DNA from: Clostridia bacterium
GTDB taxonomy: Bacteria; Bacillota; DSM-521; Neomoorellales; Neomoorellaceae
Direction: 5' to 3'
NCBI GenBank assembly: GCA_030445875.1
Contig: JASUSX010000073.1
Coordinates: forward strand, 1-9,000
Length of the DNA stretch: 9,000 nt
The notes under the pieces were generated by a model, which did not search any database, had not been told where the DNA came from, and saw only the letters and a program-made list of their open reading frames with translations. Of this stretch, positions 1-6,934 are shown piece by piece. Positions within the stretch are counted from its first letter, which is position 1, and each line of letters starts with the position of its first letter. A program made the position numbers and the translations under genes.

Positions 1-2
1 CC

Positions 3-71
3 AGGATTATCACCGCTGTGGAAAAAGCGGCGGCTATTATGGCAACGGCGGCTGGCAGGGAAAAAGAGTAG
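3..71 (+). CDS. 2Fe-2S subunit of a molybdenum hydroxylase, C-terminal end only
   Basis: Only the last 22 codons are in the window, reading RIITAVEKAAAIM and ending in GREKE before the TAG at 69-71. The stretch matches the place just after the CRCTGYQ motif in small 2Fe-2S subunits (CoxS/XdhC type). The complete small subunit later in this window has NIIKAVEKALEEE at the same place. Such subunits carry two 2Fe-2S clusters that pass electrons from the molybdenum site to FAD. If the reading is right, a second hydroxylase gene set lies immediately upstream, 52 bases before the next gene. The call rests on a short tail and is therefore tentative. Confidence 0.6.
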   Translation, partial: RIITAVEKAAAIMATAAGREKE

Positions 72-123
72 GAGCCGCTCTCTTTCAGTATACACCTGAC
101 TGCCGGTTTACGGAGGGGATAAA

Positions 124-2439
124 ATGCCTGATACAGTAGTAGGGAAAAGCGTATCCAGGGTGGACGCAGTGGCCAAGGTCACCGGGAAGGCCAAATACAC
201 CGGCGATTTTGTAATGCGGGATATGCTGGTGGGCAAGATATTAAGAAGCCCTTACGCCCACGCCATTATTAAAAACATTGACGTTAGCCGGGCCAGGGCT
301 TTACCCGGCGTGGCGGCAGTCCTGACCTATAAGGATGTACCCCGGAACAGGTTTCCCACCGCGGGGCACCCCCATGCCCTGGACCCCAAACACAGGGATA
401 AAGCCGACCGGACCATTTTAACTGATAAAGTACGCTTTGTGGGGGACGCCGTTGCCGCCGTGGTGGCCACCGATGAGTTAATTGCCGCGGAGGCCCTGAA
501 ATTAATCGCGGTCGAGTATGAAGTACTGGAACCCCTGCTCACCCCGGAGGCGGCCATGGCGGAAGGCGCGCCCTTGATCCATGATGACTGCCCCGGCAAT
601 ATCCTCAGCTCCGGTGGCTATGAAATTGGCGATGTGGAAGCGGCCTTCCAGGAAGCCGACTATATCTTCGAGGATGAACTGGAGACCAGTATTGTCCAGC
701 ACTGCCAGCTGGAAAACCATATATCCATTGCCTACGTAGACAGCGACGGCCGCATCGTGATTATCACCTCTACCCAGATTCCCCATATTATCAGGAGGAT
801 CGTCGGCCAGGCCCTGGGCATCCCCTGGGGCCGGGTGCGGGTCATTAAGCCCTGCGTGGGCGGTGGCTTCGGCAGCAAACAGGACGCCTGCCTGGAGCCA
901 TTGGCCGCGGCCATGACCCTGGCCGCAGGGGGGAGACCGGTAAAGCTGGAGCTCTCCCGGGAAGAGTGCATGATCGACACCCGCACCCGCCATGCCATTA
1001 AGTACAGGATTAAAACCGGTGTTACTAAAGACGGGAAATTAATCGGTATGCACATAAGGGCCATTGCCAATACCGGGGCCTACGCCTCCCACGGCCATTC
1101 CATCGCCATGGCCGGGGGTTCCAAATTCCGGGTCCTCTACCCCATGCGGGCCCTGAAGTACGAGCCGTATACCGTCTACACCAACCTGCCGGTGGCGGGC
1201 GCCATGCGGGGTTACGGCTCGCCCCAGATAACCTTTGCCGTGGAAAGCCACCTGGACAACATCGCCAGGAAACTCAATCTCGATCCCGTGGAATTCCGCC
1301 TGAAGAACCTGGTCCAGGCAGGCTATATTGATCCCTTGAACGGCAATGCTGTCCGGAGTTGCGGCATCCACGAGTGCATTGCCAGGGGCAAAGGATTAAT
1401 TAAATGGGATGAGAAAAAGGCCCGCTATAAAGGGCAAACAGGTAGCAAGCGCCGGGGGCTGGGGATGGCCTGCTTCAGCTATGGTTCCGGTACTTACCCG
1501 GTAGGGCAGGAGATAGCCGGGGCCCGGATTGTCCTCAACCAGGATGGTTCAGTCCAGCTGCAAATCGGGGCTACGGAAATAGGCCAGGGCAGCGACACCG
1601 TCCTGGCCCAGATGGCGGCGGCGACCCTGGGCCTACCGGTCGACATGGTCCATGTCATATCCACCCAGGATACGGACATCGCCCCCTTTGACACCGGCGC
1701 TTACGCCTCCCGGCAGACCTATATCTCCGGCATGGCCGTGGCCAAAGCGGCAACGGAGGTTAAGGAGAAGATCCTGGACTTTGTCCGGGGTATGACGGAT
1801 ATACCCGCCCACGCCCTGGACATCGAGGACCAGAATATCGTCTATAAACACTCGGGCGAGGTGGTCATGCCCCTGGCTGAAGTGGCCTTGCAGTCTTACT
1901 ATGACCCTGTTTTTGCCAGGCCCATAACCAGCGACACCTCCAATAACGCCAGGATCAACGCCTTTTCCTTTGGGGTTAGCTTTGCCGAAGTAGAAGTCGA
2001 CCTGAAGACAGGGAAAATAGAGGTTGTGGAGATATACAACGTCCACGATTCCGGTAAGATTATCAACCCGCAACTGGCGGCGGGCCAGGTCCACGGCGGC
2101 GTAAGTATGGGCCTCGGCTACGCCCTGTCCGAGCAGATGCTCTTTGACGAGGAGACAGGCAAACCGTTGAATAACAATTTGCTGGACTACAAACTGCCCA
2201 CCATTATGGATGTCCCGGACATCGGGGTGGATTTTGTCGAAACCTTTGAACCGACCCATCCCTTTGGCTGCAAGTCCCTGGGGGAGCCGCCGACCATCCC
2301 CGTGGCACCGGCCATCCGCAATGCCGTCTTCGACGCGACGGGCGTAGCCTTTGCCAGGTTGCCCCTGACCCCCCAGCTGGTCTTCGCCAGGTTAAAGGCG
2401 GCCGGTTTAGTACAGGAAGGCGGTGATGGTTGTGTATAA
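124..2439 (+). CDS. Molybdenum hydroxylase large (molybdopterin-binding) subunit, xanthine dehydrogenase family
   Basis: This 771-residue protein has the usual length of the separate molybdenum subunit of xanthine dehydrogenase-type enzymes. These enzymes hydroxylate N-heterocycles such as purines in the cytoplasm, using water as oxygen donor. The N-terminal a/b hammerhead domain (about 15-135) is followed by molybdopterin-binding domains. Visible motifs are VGGGFGSKQ (245-253), AMRGYGS (360-366), EIGQGSD (485-491), TGAYASRQ (524-531) and GEPP (720-723). E721 is the expected catalytic base (Glu1261 of the bovine enzyme). E197 in QLENH lines up by eye with bovine Glu802, a purine-contacting residue. 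The start is ATG with GGAGGGG at 112-118, 5 bases away. It is the first of three subunit genes in cofactor order (Mo, FAD, FeS). Purine is the likeliest substrate from context (ssnA, purine riboswitch), but related hydroxylases use nicotinate, aldehydes or CO. Confidence 0.93.
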   Translation: MPDTVVGKSVSRVDAVAKVTGKAKYTGDFVMRDMLVGKILRSPYAHAIIKNIDVSRARALPGVAAVLTYKDVPRNRFPTAGHPHALDPKHRDKADRTILTDKVRFVGDAVAAVVATDELIAAEALKLIAVEYEVLEPLLTPEAAMAEGAPLIHDDCPGNILSSGGYEIGDVEAAFQEADYIFEDELETSIVQHCQLENHISIAYVDSDGRIVIITSTQIPHIIRRIVGQALGIPWGRVRVIKPCVGGGFGSKQDACLEPLAAAMTLAAGGRPVKLELSREECMIDTRTRHAIKYRIKTGVTKDGKLIGMHIRAIANTGAYASHGHSIAMAGGSKFRVLYPMRALKYEPYTVYTNLPVAGAMRGYGSPQITFAVESHLDNIARKLNLDPVEFRLKNLVQAGYIDPLNGNAVRSCGIHECIARGKGLIKWDEKKARYKGQTGSKRRGLGMACFSYGSGTYPVGQEIAGARIVLNQDGSVQLQIGATEIGQGSDTVLAQMAAATLGLPVDMVHVISTQDTDIAPFDTGAYASRQTYISGMAVAKAATEVKEKILDFVRGMTDIPAHALDIEDQNIVYKHSGEVVMPLAEVALQSYYDPVFARPITSDTSNNARINAFSFGVSFAEVEVDLKTGKIEVVEIYNVHDSGKIINPQLAAGQVHGGVSMGLGYALSEQMLFDEETGKPLNNNLLDYKLPTIMDVPDIGVDFVETFEPTHPFGCKSLGEPPTIPVAPAIRNAVFDATGVAFARLPLTPQLVFARLKAAGLVQEGGDGCV

Positions 2440-3313
2440 CATTCAAGGATACTTCGAAGCGGCGACAGTGGAGGAAGCCACGGCATACCTAGCGGCTAAC
2501 CCTGATCTGATAATAATTGCCGGCGGTACCGATGTTCTAATTAAAATGCACCATGGCCAGATAGAAAAGGCGAGACTGCTGAGTATCCGGGGGATAAAAT
2601 CCCTGCAGGGTATCCGTCGGCTGGAGGACGGTACTATCGTAATCGGAGCCCTGACGACTTTTACCCGGGTGGGCGATGACCCTGTTATTAAGGCCAATAT
2701 ACCCGTCCTGGCGGAAGCCGCCCTGGCCATGGGTGGGCCCCAGATCCGCAACGTAGCCACCATCGGCGGTAATATTTGCAACGGCGCCACCTCCGCCGAC
2801 AGTGCCTCCACCCTCTTTGCCCTCAATGCCCGGCTGCAATTACAGTCCAGGCAGGGCGAGCGGGTAGTCCCCATCCAGGAGTTCTACCTGGGCCCGGGCC
2901 GGGTGGACCTGAAACCCGGTGAACTCCTGACGGAGATCCTCATTTCCCCTGGGGATTACCAGAGCTACGGCGGCCATTATATAAAATTTTCCATGCGCAA
3001 GGCCATGGATATTGCTACCCTGGGGGTGGCGGTCCTGTGCCGGGTACAGGGGGGCGTCCTGGCCGACGTGAGGATCGGCCTGGGGGTGGCCGGCCCGACG
3101 CCCTTAAGGTGCAACGAAGCCGAAGACTACGCCCGGGGCCGGGCCATCACCCCGGAAACTATAGCGGAGATTGGCAAGCTGGCGGTAAGGTCGACGAAAG
3201 CCAGGACCTCCTGGCGGGCCTCCCGCGAATACCGGGAACACCTGGTGGAGGAACTTACCGGCAGGGCGCTGAGGGTAGCAGTGGCCAGGGCAGGGGGTAT
3301 AAAAATTGCTTAA
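2426..3313 (+). CDS. Molybdenum hydroxylase FAD-binding (medium) subunit
   Basis: This is a CoxM/XdhB-type flavoprotein subunit of about 295 residues, the normal length. It takes electrons from the 2Fe-2S clusters and delivers them to NAD or another acceptor. The two FAD pyrophosphate-binding motifs are present: AGGTD near residues 32-36 and TIGGNICNGA near 112-121. The C-terminal RASREYREHL segment is typical of the family. I chose ATG at 2426 because AGGAAGG at 2414-2420 lies 5 bases upstream; GTG at 2423 is an in-frame alternative with poorer spacing. The gene overlaps the end of the molybdenum subunit gene by 14 bases, which suggests translational coupling. Its stop overlaps the start of the 2Fe-2S subunit gene. 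It is paralogous to the FAD subunit at 5131-6006. Confidence 0.92.
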   Translation: MVVYNIQGYFEAATVEEATAYLAANPDLIIIAGGTDVLIKMHHGQIEKARLLSIRGIKSLQGIRRLEDGTIVIGALTTFTRVGDDPVIKANIPVLAEAALAMGGPQIRNVATIGGNICNGATSADSASTLFALNARLQLQSRQGERVVPIQEFYLGPGRVDLKPGELLTEILISPGDYQSYGGHYIKFSMRKAMDIATLGVAVLCRVQGGVLADVRIGLGVAGPTPLRCNEAEDYARGRAITPETIAEIGKLAVRSTKARTSWRASREYREHLVEELTGRALRVAVARAGGIKIA

Positions 3314-3803
3314 AAAGATCTCTTTTACGGTAAATGGCACGCCGGTAGCCATTGAAGTAGATGTGCGGGAAACATTGCTGGAAGTGTTGCGTAACCGGCT
3401 TGGCTATACCGGGGTTAAAAAGGGGTGCGAGGTTGGCGAATGTGGCGCCTGTACCGTCCTTATAGATGGCACGCCCATTGATTCGTGTATCTACCTGGCC
3501 GTCTGGGCGGAAGGTAAAGAGATCGTAACCATCGAGGGCATAGCCAGAAACGGCGAGCTTTCTAAAGTACAAAAGGCCTTTATCGAAGAAGGAGCCATCC
3601 AGTGCGGCTTCTGCACGCCAGGTTACGTCCTTACGGCCACGGCCATGGTGCAAAGCGGTAAGCAGTATACACGGGAAGATATTAAGAGGGAGCTAGCCGG
3701 CCACCTCTGCCGCTGTACGGGGTACCAGAACATTATTAAAGCGGTAGAAAAGGCTCTGGAGGAGGAAAGGAAGGAGGGGGGATCCCATGCTGCTAATCGG
3801 TAA
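3306..3803 (+). CDS. Molybdenum hydroxylase 2Fe-2S (small) subunit
   Basis: This 165-residue protein carries all eight cysteines expected for two 2Fe-2S clusters. C41, C46, C49 and C61 form the N-terminal plant-ferredoxin-like cluster. C100, C103, C135 and C137 (CGFC and CRC) form the helical-domain cluster next to the molybdopterin site. It shuttles electrons between the molybdenum and FAD subunits. Translation must begin at TTG 3306, since no ATG precedes the conserved ISFTVNG strand. A G-rich AGGGGG sits about 9 bases upstream. The start lies 8 bases inside the FAD subunit gene. The last 17 bases overlap ssnA. The length and motif set are those of an intact CoxS/XdhC-type subunit. Confidence 0.94.
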   Translation: MLKKISFTVNGTPVAIEVDVRETLLEVLRNRLGYTGVKKGCEVGECGACTVLIDGTPIDSCIYLAVWAEGKEIVTIEGIARNGELSKVQKAFIEEGAIQCGFCTPGYVLTATAMVQSGKQYTREDIKRELAGHLCRCTGYQNIIKAVEKALEEERKEGGSHAANR

Positions 3804-5112
3804 CGGCCGCCTGCTCTCCCTGGTACCGGAGAACCCCTACCGGGAAGACGGCGCGGTGGCCATAGACGGCGATCTGATCGTGGCCACAGGTTCCACGGCA
3901 GAACTAAAGCAGCGCTACCCGGAGGCCGAATGGCTGGACGCCCGCGGTATGGTCATCATGCCCGGCATGACTAACACCCATATGCACCTGTACAGCACCT
4001 TCGCCCGGGGTATGGCCCTGAAGGACGCACCGCCGGCCAATTTCCTGGAGATCCTGCAGCGCTTCTGGTGGCGCCTGGACAAAGCCCTGACCCTGGAGGA
4101 CGTTTACTACAGCGCCCTCCTACCCTTAATTGACTGCCTCAAGAGCGGTACCACCACTATCCTGGACCACCACGCCAGTCCCCATGCCGTCCGCGGCAGC
4201 CTGGAGATGATCGCCCGCGCGGCCCTGGAAACCGGCGTCCGTACCTGCCTGGCCTACGAGGTTTCCGACCGCGACGGCGAGGCTGTGATGCGCCAGGGTA
4301 TTGAGGAAAACGTGGAAGCCATTGCTAAATACCGGGGCCGGGAAGGGATCCTCTCCGCCACCTTTGGACTGCATGCGTCCTTTACCCTCTCCGACGCCAC
4401 CCTGGCCGCCTGCCGGGAGGCGGCGGGTGAAGTGGGCAGCGGCTTCCACATCCATGTGGCCGAGGGCATCCAGGACGTGGAGGACGCCCTGGAACGAGAA
4501 GGTAAGCGGGTGGTAGAGCGTTTGTATGACCACGGTATCCTGGGCCCGGACACCATCGCCGCCCACTGCGTCCATGTAACAGAAAGGGAAATAGCCATCC
4601 TCAAAGACACGGGTACCCTGGTGGTCCACAACCCGGAATCCAATATGGGCAATGCCGTGGGCTGCGCCCCGGTGGGCGACATGTTGGCCGCCGGCGTAAC
4701 CGTCGGCCTGGGTACCGACGGCTATACCAGCGACATGTTTGAATCCCTGAAGACAGCGAACGTACTGCGTAAGTTAGTTTCCGGCGACACAAACGCTGGT
4801 TGGAGCGAGGTGCCGGCCATGGCCTTCGATAATAACCGCCGCATCCTGGCCCGCTTCTTCCCCCACCCGGTAGGACGCCTGGAAGCGGGCGCCTACGCCG
4901 ATGTTATCCTGGTGGACTACCAGGCCCCCACACCCCTCAGCGGGGATAACTGGTTCGGCCACCTGCTCTTTGGCTTTAACGCCGGCCTGGTGGATACAAC
5001 CATCGTCGGCGGTCGGGTCCTCATGCGAGGGGGACAACTCCGGCACCTGGACGAGGCGGCTATCGCCGCTAAAGCCCGGGAGCTGGCGGCCAGGGTATGG
5101 GAGAGGTTTTAG
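3787..5112 (+). CDS. ssnA: SsnA-type aminohydrolase (amidohydrolase superfamily)
   Basis: This 441-residue metal-dependent hydrolase belongs to the chlorohydrolase/guanine deaminase branch and resembles E. coli SsnA over its length. Examples are WWRLDKAL near 94-101, LDHHASP near 126-132 and the C-terminal PTPLSGDN. Metal ligands are H65 and H67 (THMH), H223 in HIHVAE, H260 and D311 in GTDG; E226 is the likely proton shuttle. Enzymes of this branch deaminate or hydrolyse amino-substituted heterocycles such as guanine. The real substrate of SsnA is not established to my knowledge. ATG 3787 follows GGAGG at 3773-3777 and overlaps the 2Fe-2S subunit gene by 17 bases, so the gene is clearly part of the operon. 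A plausible role is deamination of a purine before or after hydroxylation. Family is near certain; the substrate is inferred. Confidence 0.88.
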   Translation: MLLIGNGRLLSLVPENPYREDGAVAIDGDLIVATGSTAELKQRYPEAEWLDARGMVIMPGMTNTHMHLYSTFARGMALKDAPPANFLEILQRFWWRLDKALTLEDVYYSALLPLIDCLKSGTTTILDHHASPHAVRGSLEMIARAALETGVRTCLAYEVSDRDGEAVMRQGIEENVEAIAKYRGREGILSATFGLHASFTLSDATLAACREAAGEVGSGFHIHVAEGIQDVEDALEREGKRVVERLYDHGILGPDTIAAHCVHVTEREIAILKDTGTLVVHNPESNMGNAVGCAPVGDMLAAGVTVGLGTDGYTSDMFESLKTANVLRKLVSGDTNAGWSEVPAMAFDNNRRILARFFPHPVGRLEAGAYADVILVDYQAPTPLSGDNWFGHLLFGFNAGLVDTTIVGGRVLMRGGQLRHLDEAAIAAKARELAARVWERF

Positions 5113-5130
5113 TGAGTAAGGAGTGATAAC

Positions 5131-6006
5131 ATGACCCGGCAATACCTTTTTGCCACCTCCCCGGCCGAGTGCCTGGCCTTGCTGGCCGCTCACCCGGGAG
5201 CGCGGCTCATTGCCGGCGGCACCGACCTGGTAATCGACCTCAAAGAAGAAAAACGCCAGGTCCATACCCTGGTCGATATCACCCGCATCCCTGAACTAAA
5301 GATCATTCACGAAGAAAACGGCCGTATAATCCTGGGCGCGGCCGTGACCCACACCCGGGCTGCGGCGTCCAAACTTATCCGGGAGAAACTGCCCGCCCTG
5401 GCCGCCGCTGCTGCTGCTGTTGGTTCACCCCAGATCCGCAACGCGGGCACCCTGGGGGGCAATGTGGTCAATGCCCAGCCGGCGGCCGATACAGCCGTAG
5501 CCCTGGTGGCCCTGGGGGCTGAAGCTACCATCCTGGGGCCGGAAGGGGAGCGGCGGGTCCCGGTAGAGGAACTCTATGCAGGCGTCGGCCGTTCGAAAGT
5601 GGATGCCAGCCGCGAAATCCTCACCCGCTTTACCGTTGACCTCTGGGGAGAAGGGGAAGGTTCAGCTTTTACCCGCCTGTCCCCCCGGCGCGCCCTTTCC
5701 CTGCCCATGCTCAACGTGGCCGCCCGGGTTCAAGTGGTTGATGGCAAATGTACCCGGGCGCGCGTCTGCGTCGCCCCGGTAGCGCCCTGGCCCTTCCTCT
5801 GCGAAGAGGCGGCTGCCGTCCTTATTGGCCAGGAGCCCTCAGCAGGGGTAATTGCCCGGGCCGCGGCAGCGGCCAGGGAGGCGGCCCGGCCGCGGGACAG
5901 CCTCCTGCGGGGCTCCAGCAGCTACCGCAAAGATATGACAACCGTCCTCGTTACCCGGGCACTGGCGGAAGCTTTTTCCCTGGCTGCGGGGGGAAAATCG
6001 AATTAG
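5131..6006 (+). CDS. Second molybdenum hydroxylase FAD-binding subunit, YgfM-like
   Basis: This 291-residue CoxM/XdhB-type subunit has AGGTD at 28-32 and TLGGNVVNAQ at 107-116, both FAD-binding signatures. SSSYRKDM near 262-269 is the usual C-terminal element. ATG 5131 follows AAGGAG at 5118-5123 with 7 bases spacing, 18 bases after ssnA. The order ssnA then FAD subunit recalls ssnA-ygfM of E. coli, where the enzyme partner is a selenium-dependent-type molybdenum hydroxylase. Within the window there is only one complete molybdenum subunit but two FAD subunits. This copy may therefore serve the hydroxylase whose 2Fe-2S subunit ends at position 71, or act as an alternative electron outlet. No terminator is visible after its stop. 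Confidence 0.9.
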   Translation: MTRQYLFATSPAECLALLAAHPGARLIAGGTDLVIDLKEEKRQVHTLVDITRIPELKIIHEENGRIILGAAVTHTRAAASKLIREKLPALAAAAAAVGSPQIRNAGTLGGNVVNAQPAADTAVALVALGAEATILGPEGERRVPVEELYAGVGRSKVDASREILTRFTVDLWGEGEGSAFTRLSPRRALSLPMLNVAARVQVVDGKCTRARVCVAPVAPWPFLCEEAAAVLIGQEPSAGVIARAAAAAREAARPRDSLLRGSSSYRKDMTTVLVTRALAEAFSLAAGGKSN

Positions 6007-6095
6007 GGGTAGTTAGAAGGAACAGCCGCTTAAATGTTGTATAGAAAATGATGGGGAAGACGTTACCGGAGACAGGGCGATAGGAAGGAGTTAGT

Positions 6096-6599
6096 ATGAG
6101 CCAGAATAAAGGGCAAGCAATAGATGTTGAGTTACGGGAGCCGGCAGCAGAATATGCCCGTAACAAAGCAATCCCTGTTTTCTTTGGCCAACCCTTATTA
6201 AAGGGCGACTATACCCAGATTGATCCTGAAGAATTAAATCCCGAAATTCCTGTTCTTTTTTATTCCCATCCGAATGGGGAGATATGGGTAGGAGATGCAA
6301 AAACCTCCCATCCTACGCAAAAGCCAGAGGAATTACTAAGGAAGATTGTTTTGGCCTCATCTAACCCTGGCGATCTTATAATAGACCCATTTTTGGGTTC
6401 CGGTACTACTGCTGTTGTTGCTGAACAGCTGAAGCGGAAATGGAAGGGTTGCGATATTTCCTGGCAATACTGCCAATGGGCAGCACACCGGATTGAACTG
6501 GTTGAGGACTGGCCAATTGAGAAGTGGATTGCTTATGACACTTTGAATAATGAACGAAGGAAGTCTATACATACCGGTGGTGGCAATTTTCCTTCATGA
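6096..6599 (+). CDS. DNA methyltransferase (N4/N6 family), C-terminal part only
   Basis: The 167 residues contain motif X (SHPTQKP, 71-77), motif I for S-adenosylmethionine binding (DPFLGSGTT, 97-105) and a motif II-like GCDIS (118-122). This is the tail order of a beta-class amino-methyltransferase. Those enzymes carry the catalytic D/N/SPP(Y/F/W) motif and motifs V-VIII ahead of motif X. No such motif is present, and the family is normally 250 residues or more. The protein is therefore most likely N-terminally truncated and catalytically dead on its own. A TAG at 6081-6083 closes the frame upstream. ATG 6096 nevertheless has a good GGAAGGAG ribosome site 5 bases away. The DNA is more AT-rich than the operon before it, which suggests acquisition followed by decay. 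A split enzyme with its catalytic half elsewhere is possible. Confidence 0.75.
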   Translation: MSQNKGQAIDVELREPAAEYARNKAIPVFFGQPLLKGDYTQIDPEELNPEIPVLFYSHPNGEIWVGDAKTSHPTQKPEELLRKIVLASSNPGDLIIDPFLGSGTTAVVAEQLKRKWKGCDISWQYCQWAAHRIELVEDWPIEKWIAYDTLNNERRKSIHTGGGNFPS

Positions 6600-6813
6600 C
6601 GTGCAACGTGCGCGCCGGGGAAATAGCATCTTTGCAATAAATTCGACCTTTAAAAGCAACCACTTTTTAGGGTATAGTATAGCCGTGAATAGACTTGATG
6701 GAGTTTATTACGTTGATCCACGTCCAGAAATGATAACAAATGAAAAGCTACGGGAACAAATAAACGACTTCCAACAATTCCTGGTTAGGGATTTATGGGT
6801 GCTTTCAAAATAG
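6550..6813 (+). CDS. Hypothetical protein, possibly the tail of a restriction-associated gene
   Basis: I do not recognise this 87-codon frame. It is bounded upstream by an in-frame TGA at 6544 and starts inside the methyltransferase fragment, overlapping it by 50 bases. Visible segments are NSIFAINST, NHFLGYSIAV, GVYYVDPRP and a C-terminal amphipathic stretch ending in LWVLSK. These look like a folded alpha/beta protein rather than random translation. ATG 6550 has no good ribosome site; GTG 6577 or 6580 are alternatives. The position directly after a methyltransferase remnant suggests the C-terminal end of a partner restriction enzyme, but no nuclease motif can be shown. Base composition is AT-rich like the preceding fragment. 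A decayed remnant and a real small gene are both possible. Confidence 0.45.
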   Translation: MNEGSLYIPVVAIFLHDVQRARRGNSIFAINSTFKSNHFLGYSIAVNRLDGVYYVDPRPEMITNEKLREQINDFQQFLVRDLWVLSK

Positions 6814-6870
6814 GGTTATAAGGCGGTGGCAAGGATAAAGCTTAAGTTTATAAGGGGCATAAGTGGTAGC

Positions 6871-6897
6871 AATGTAGATATATCTACATTTTTGTAG
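6871..6897. promoter_or_regulatory. 20-bp perfect palindrome plus a third half-site, putative operator
   Basis: Positions 6871-6890 form a perfect 20-base palindrome (AATGTAGATA and its complement). The half-site TGTAG (6873-6877) recurs as CTACA (6884-6888) and again as TGTAG (6893-6897), about one helical turn apart. It lies 45 bases before the aldo/keto reductase start, a usual place for an operator. TGTA/TACA half-sites are typical of several small repressor families, but no regulator gene is nearby. The palindrome could instead act as a weak AT-rich stem followed by TTTTT. No convincing -35/-10 pair was found. Confidence 0.45.
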
Positions 6898-6934
6898 GTC
6901 ATAGAAACTTACCAAACATCAAGGGGAGAAACAT

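Noticed and set aside
1633..2259. Long antisense reading frame inside the molybdenum subunit gene (208 codons)
   Set aside because: It mirrors a strongly conserved plus-strand gene, has no recognisable motif and is explained by GC-rich codon usage. The same holds for the other antisense frames in 300-5500.
6034..6083. Short leader peptide frames before the methyltransferase fragment
   Set aside because: They are 5-11 codons without a good ribosome site and without attenuator-like structure.
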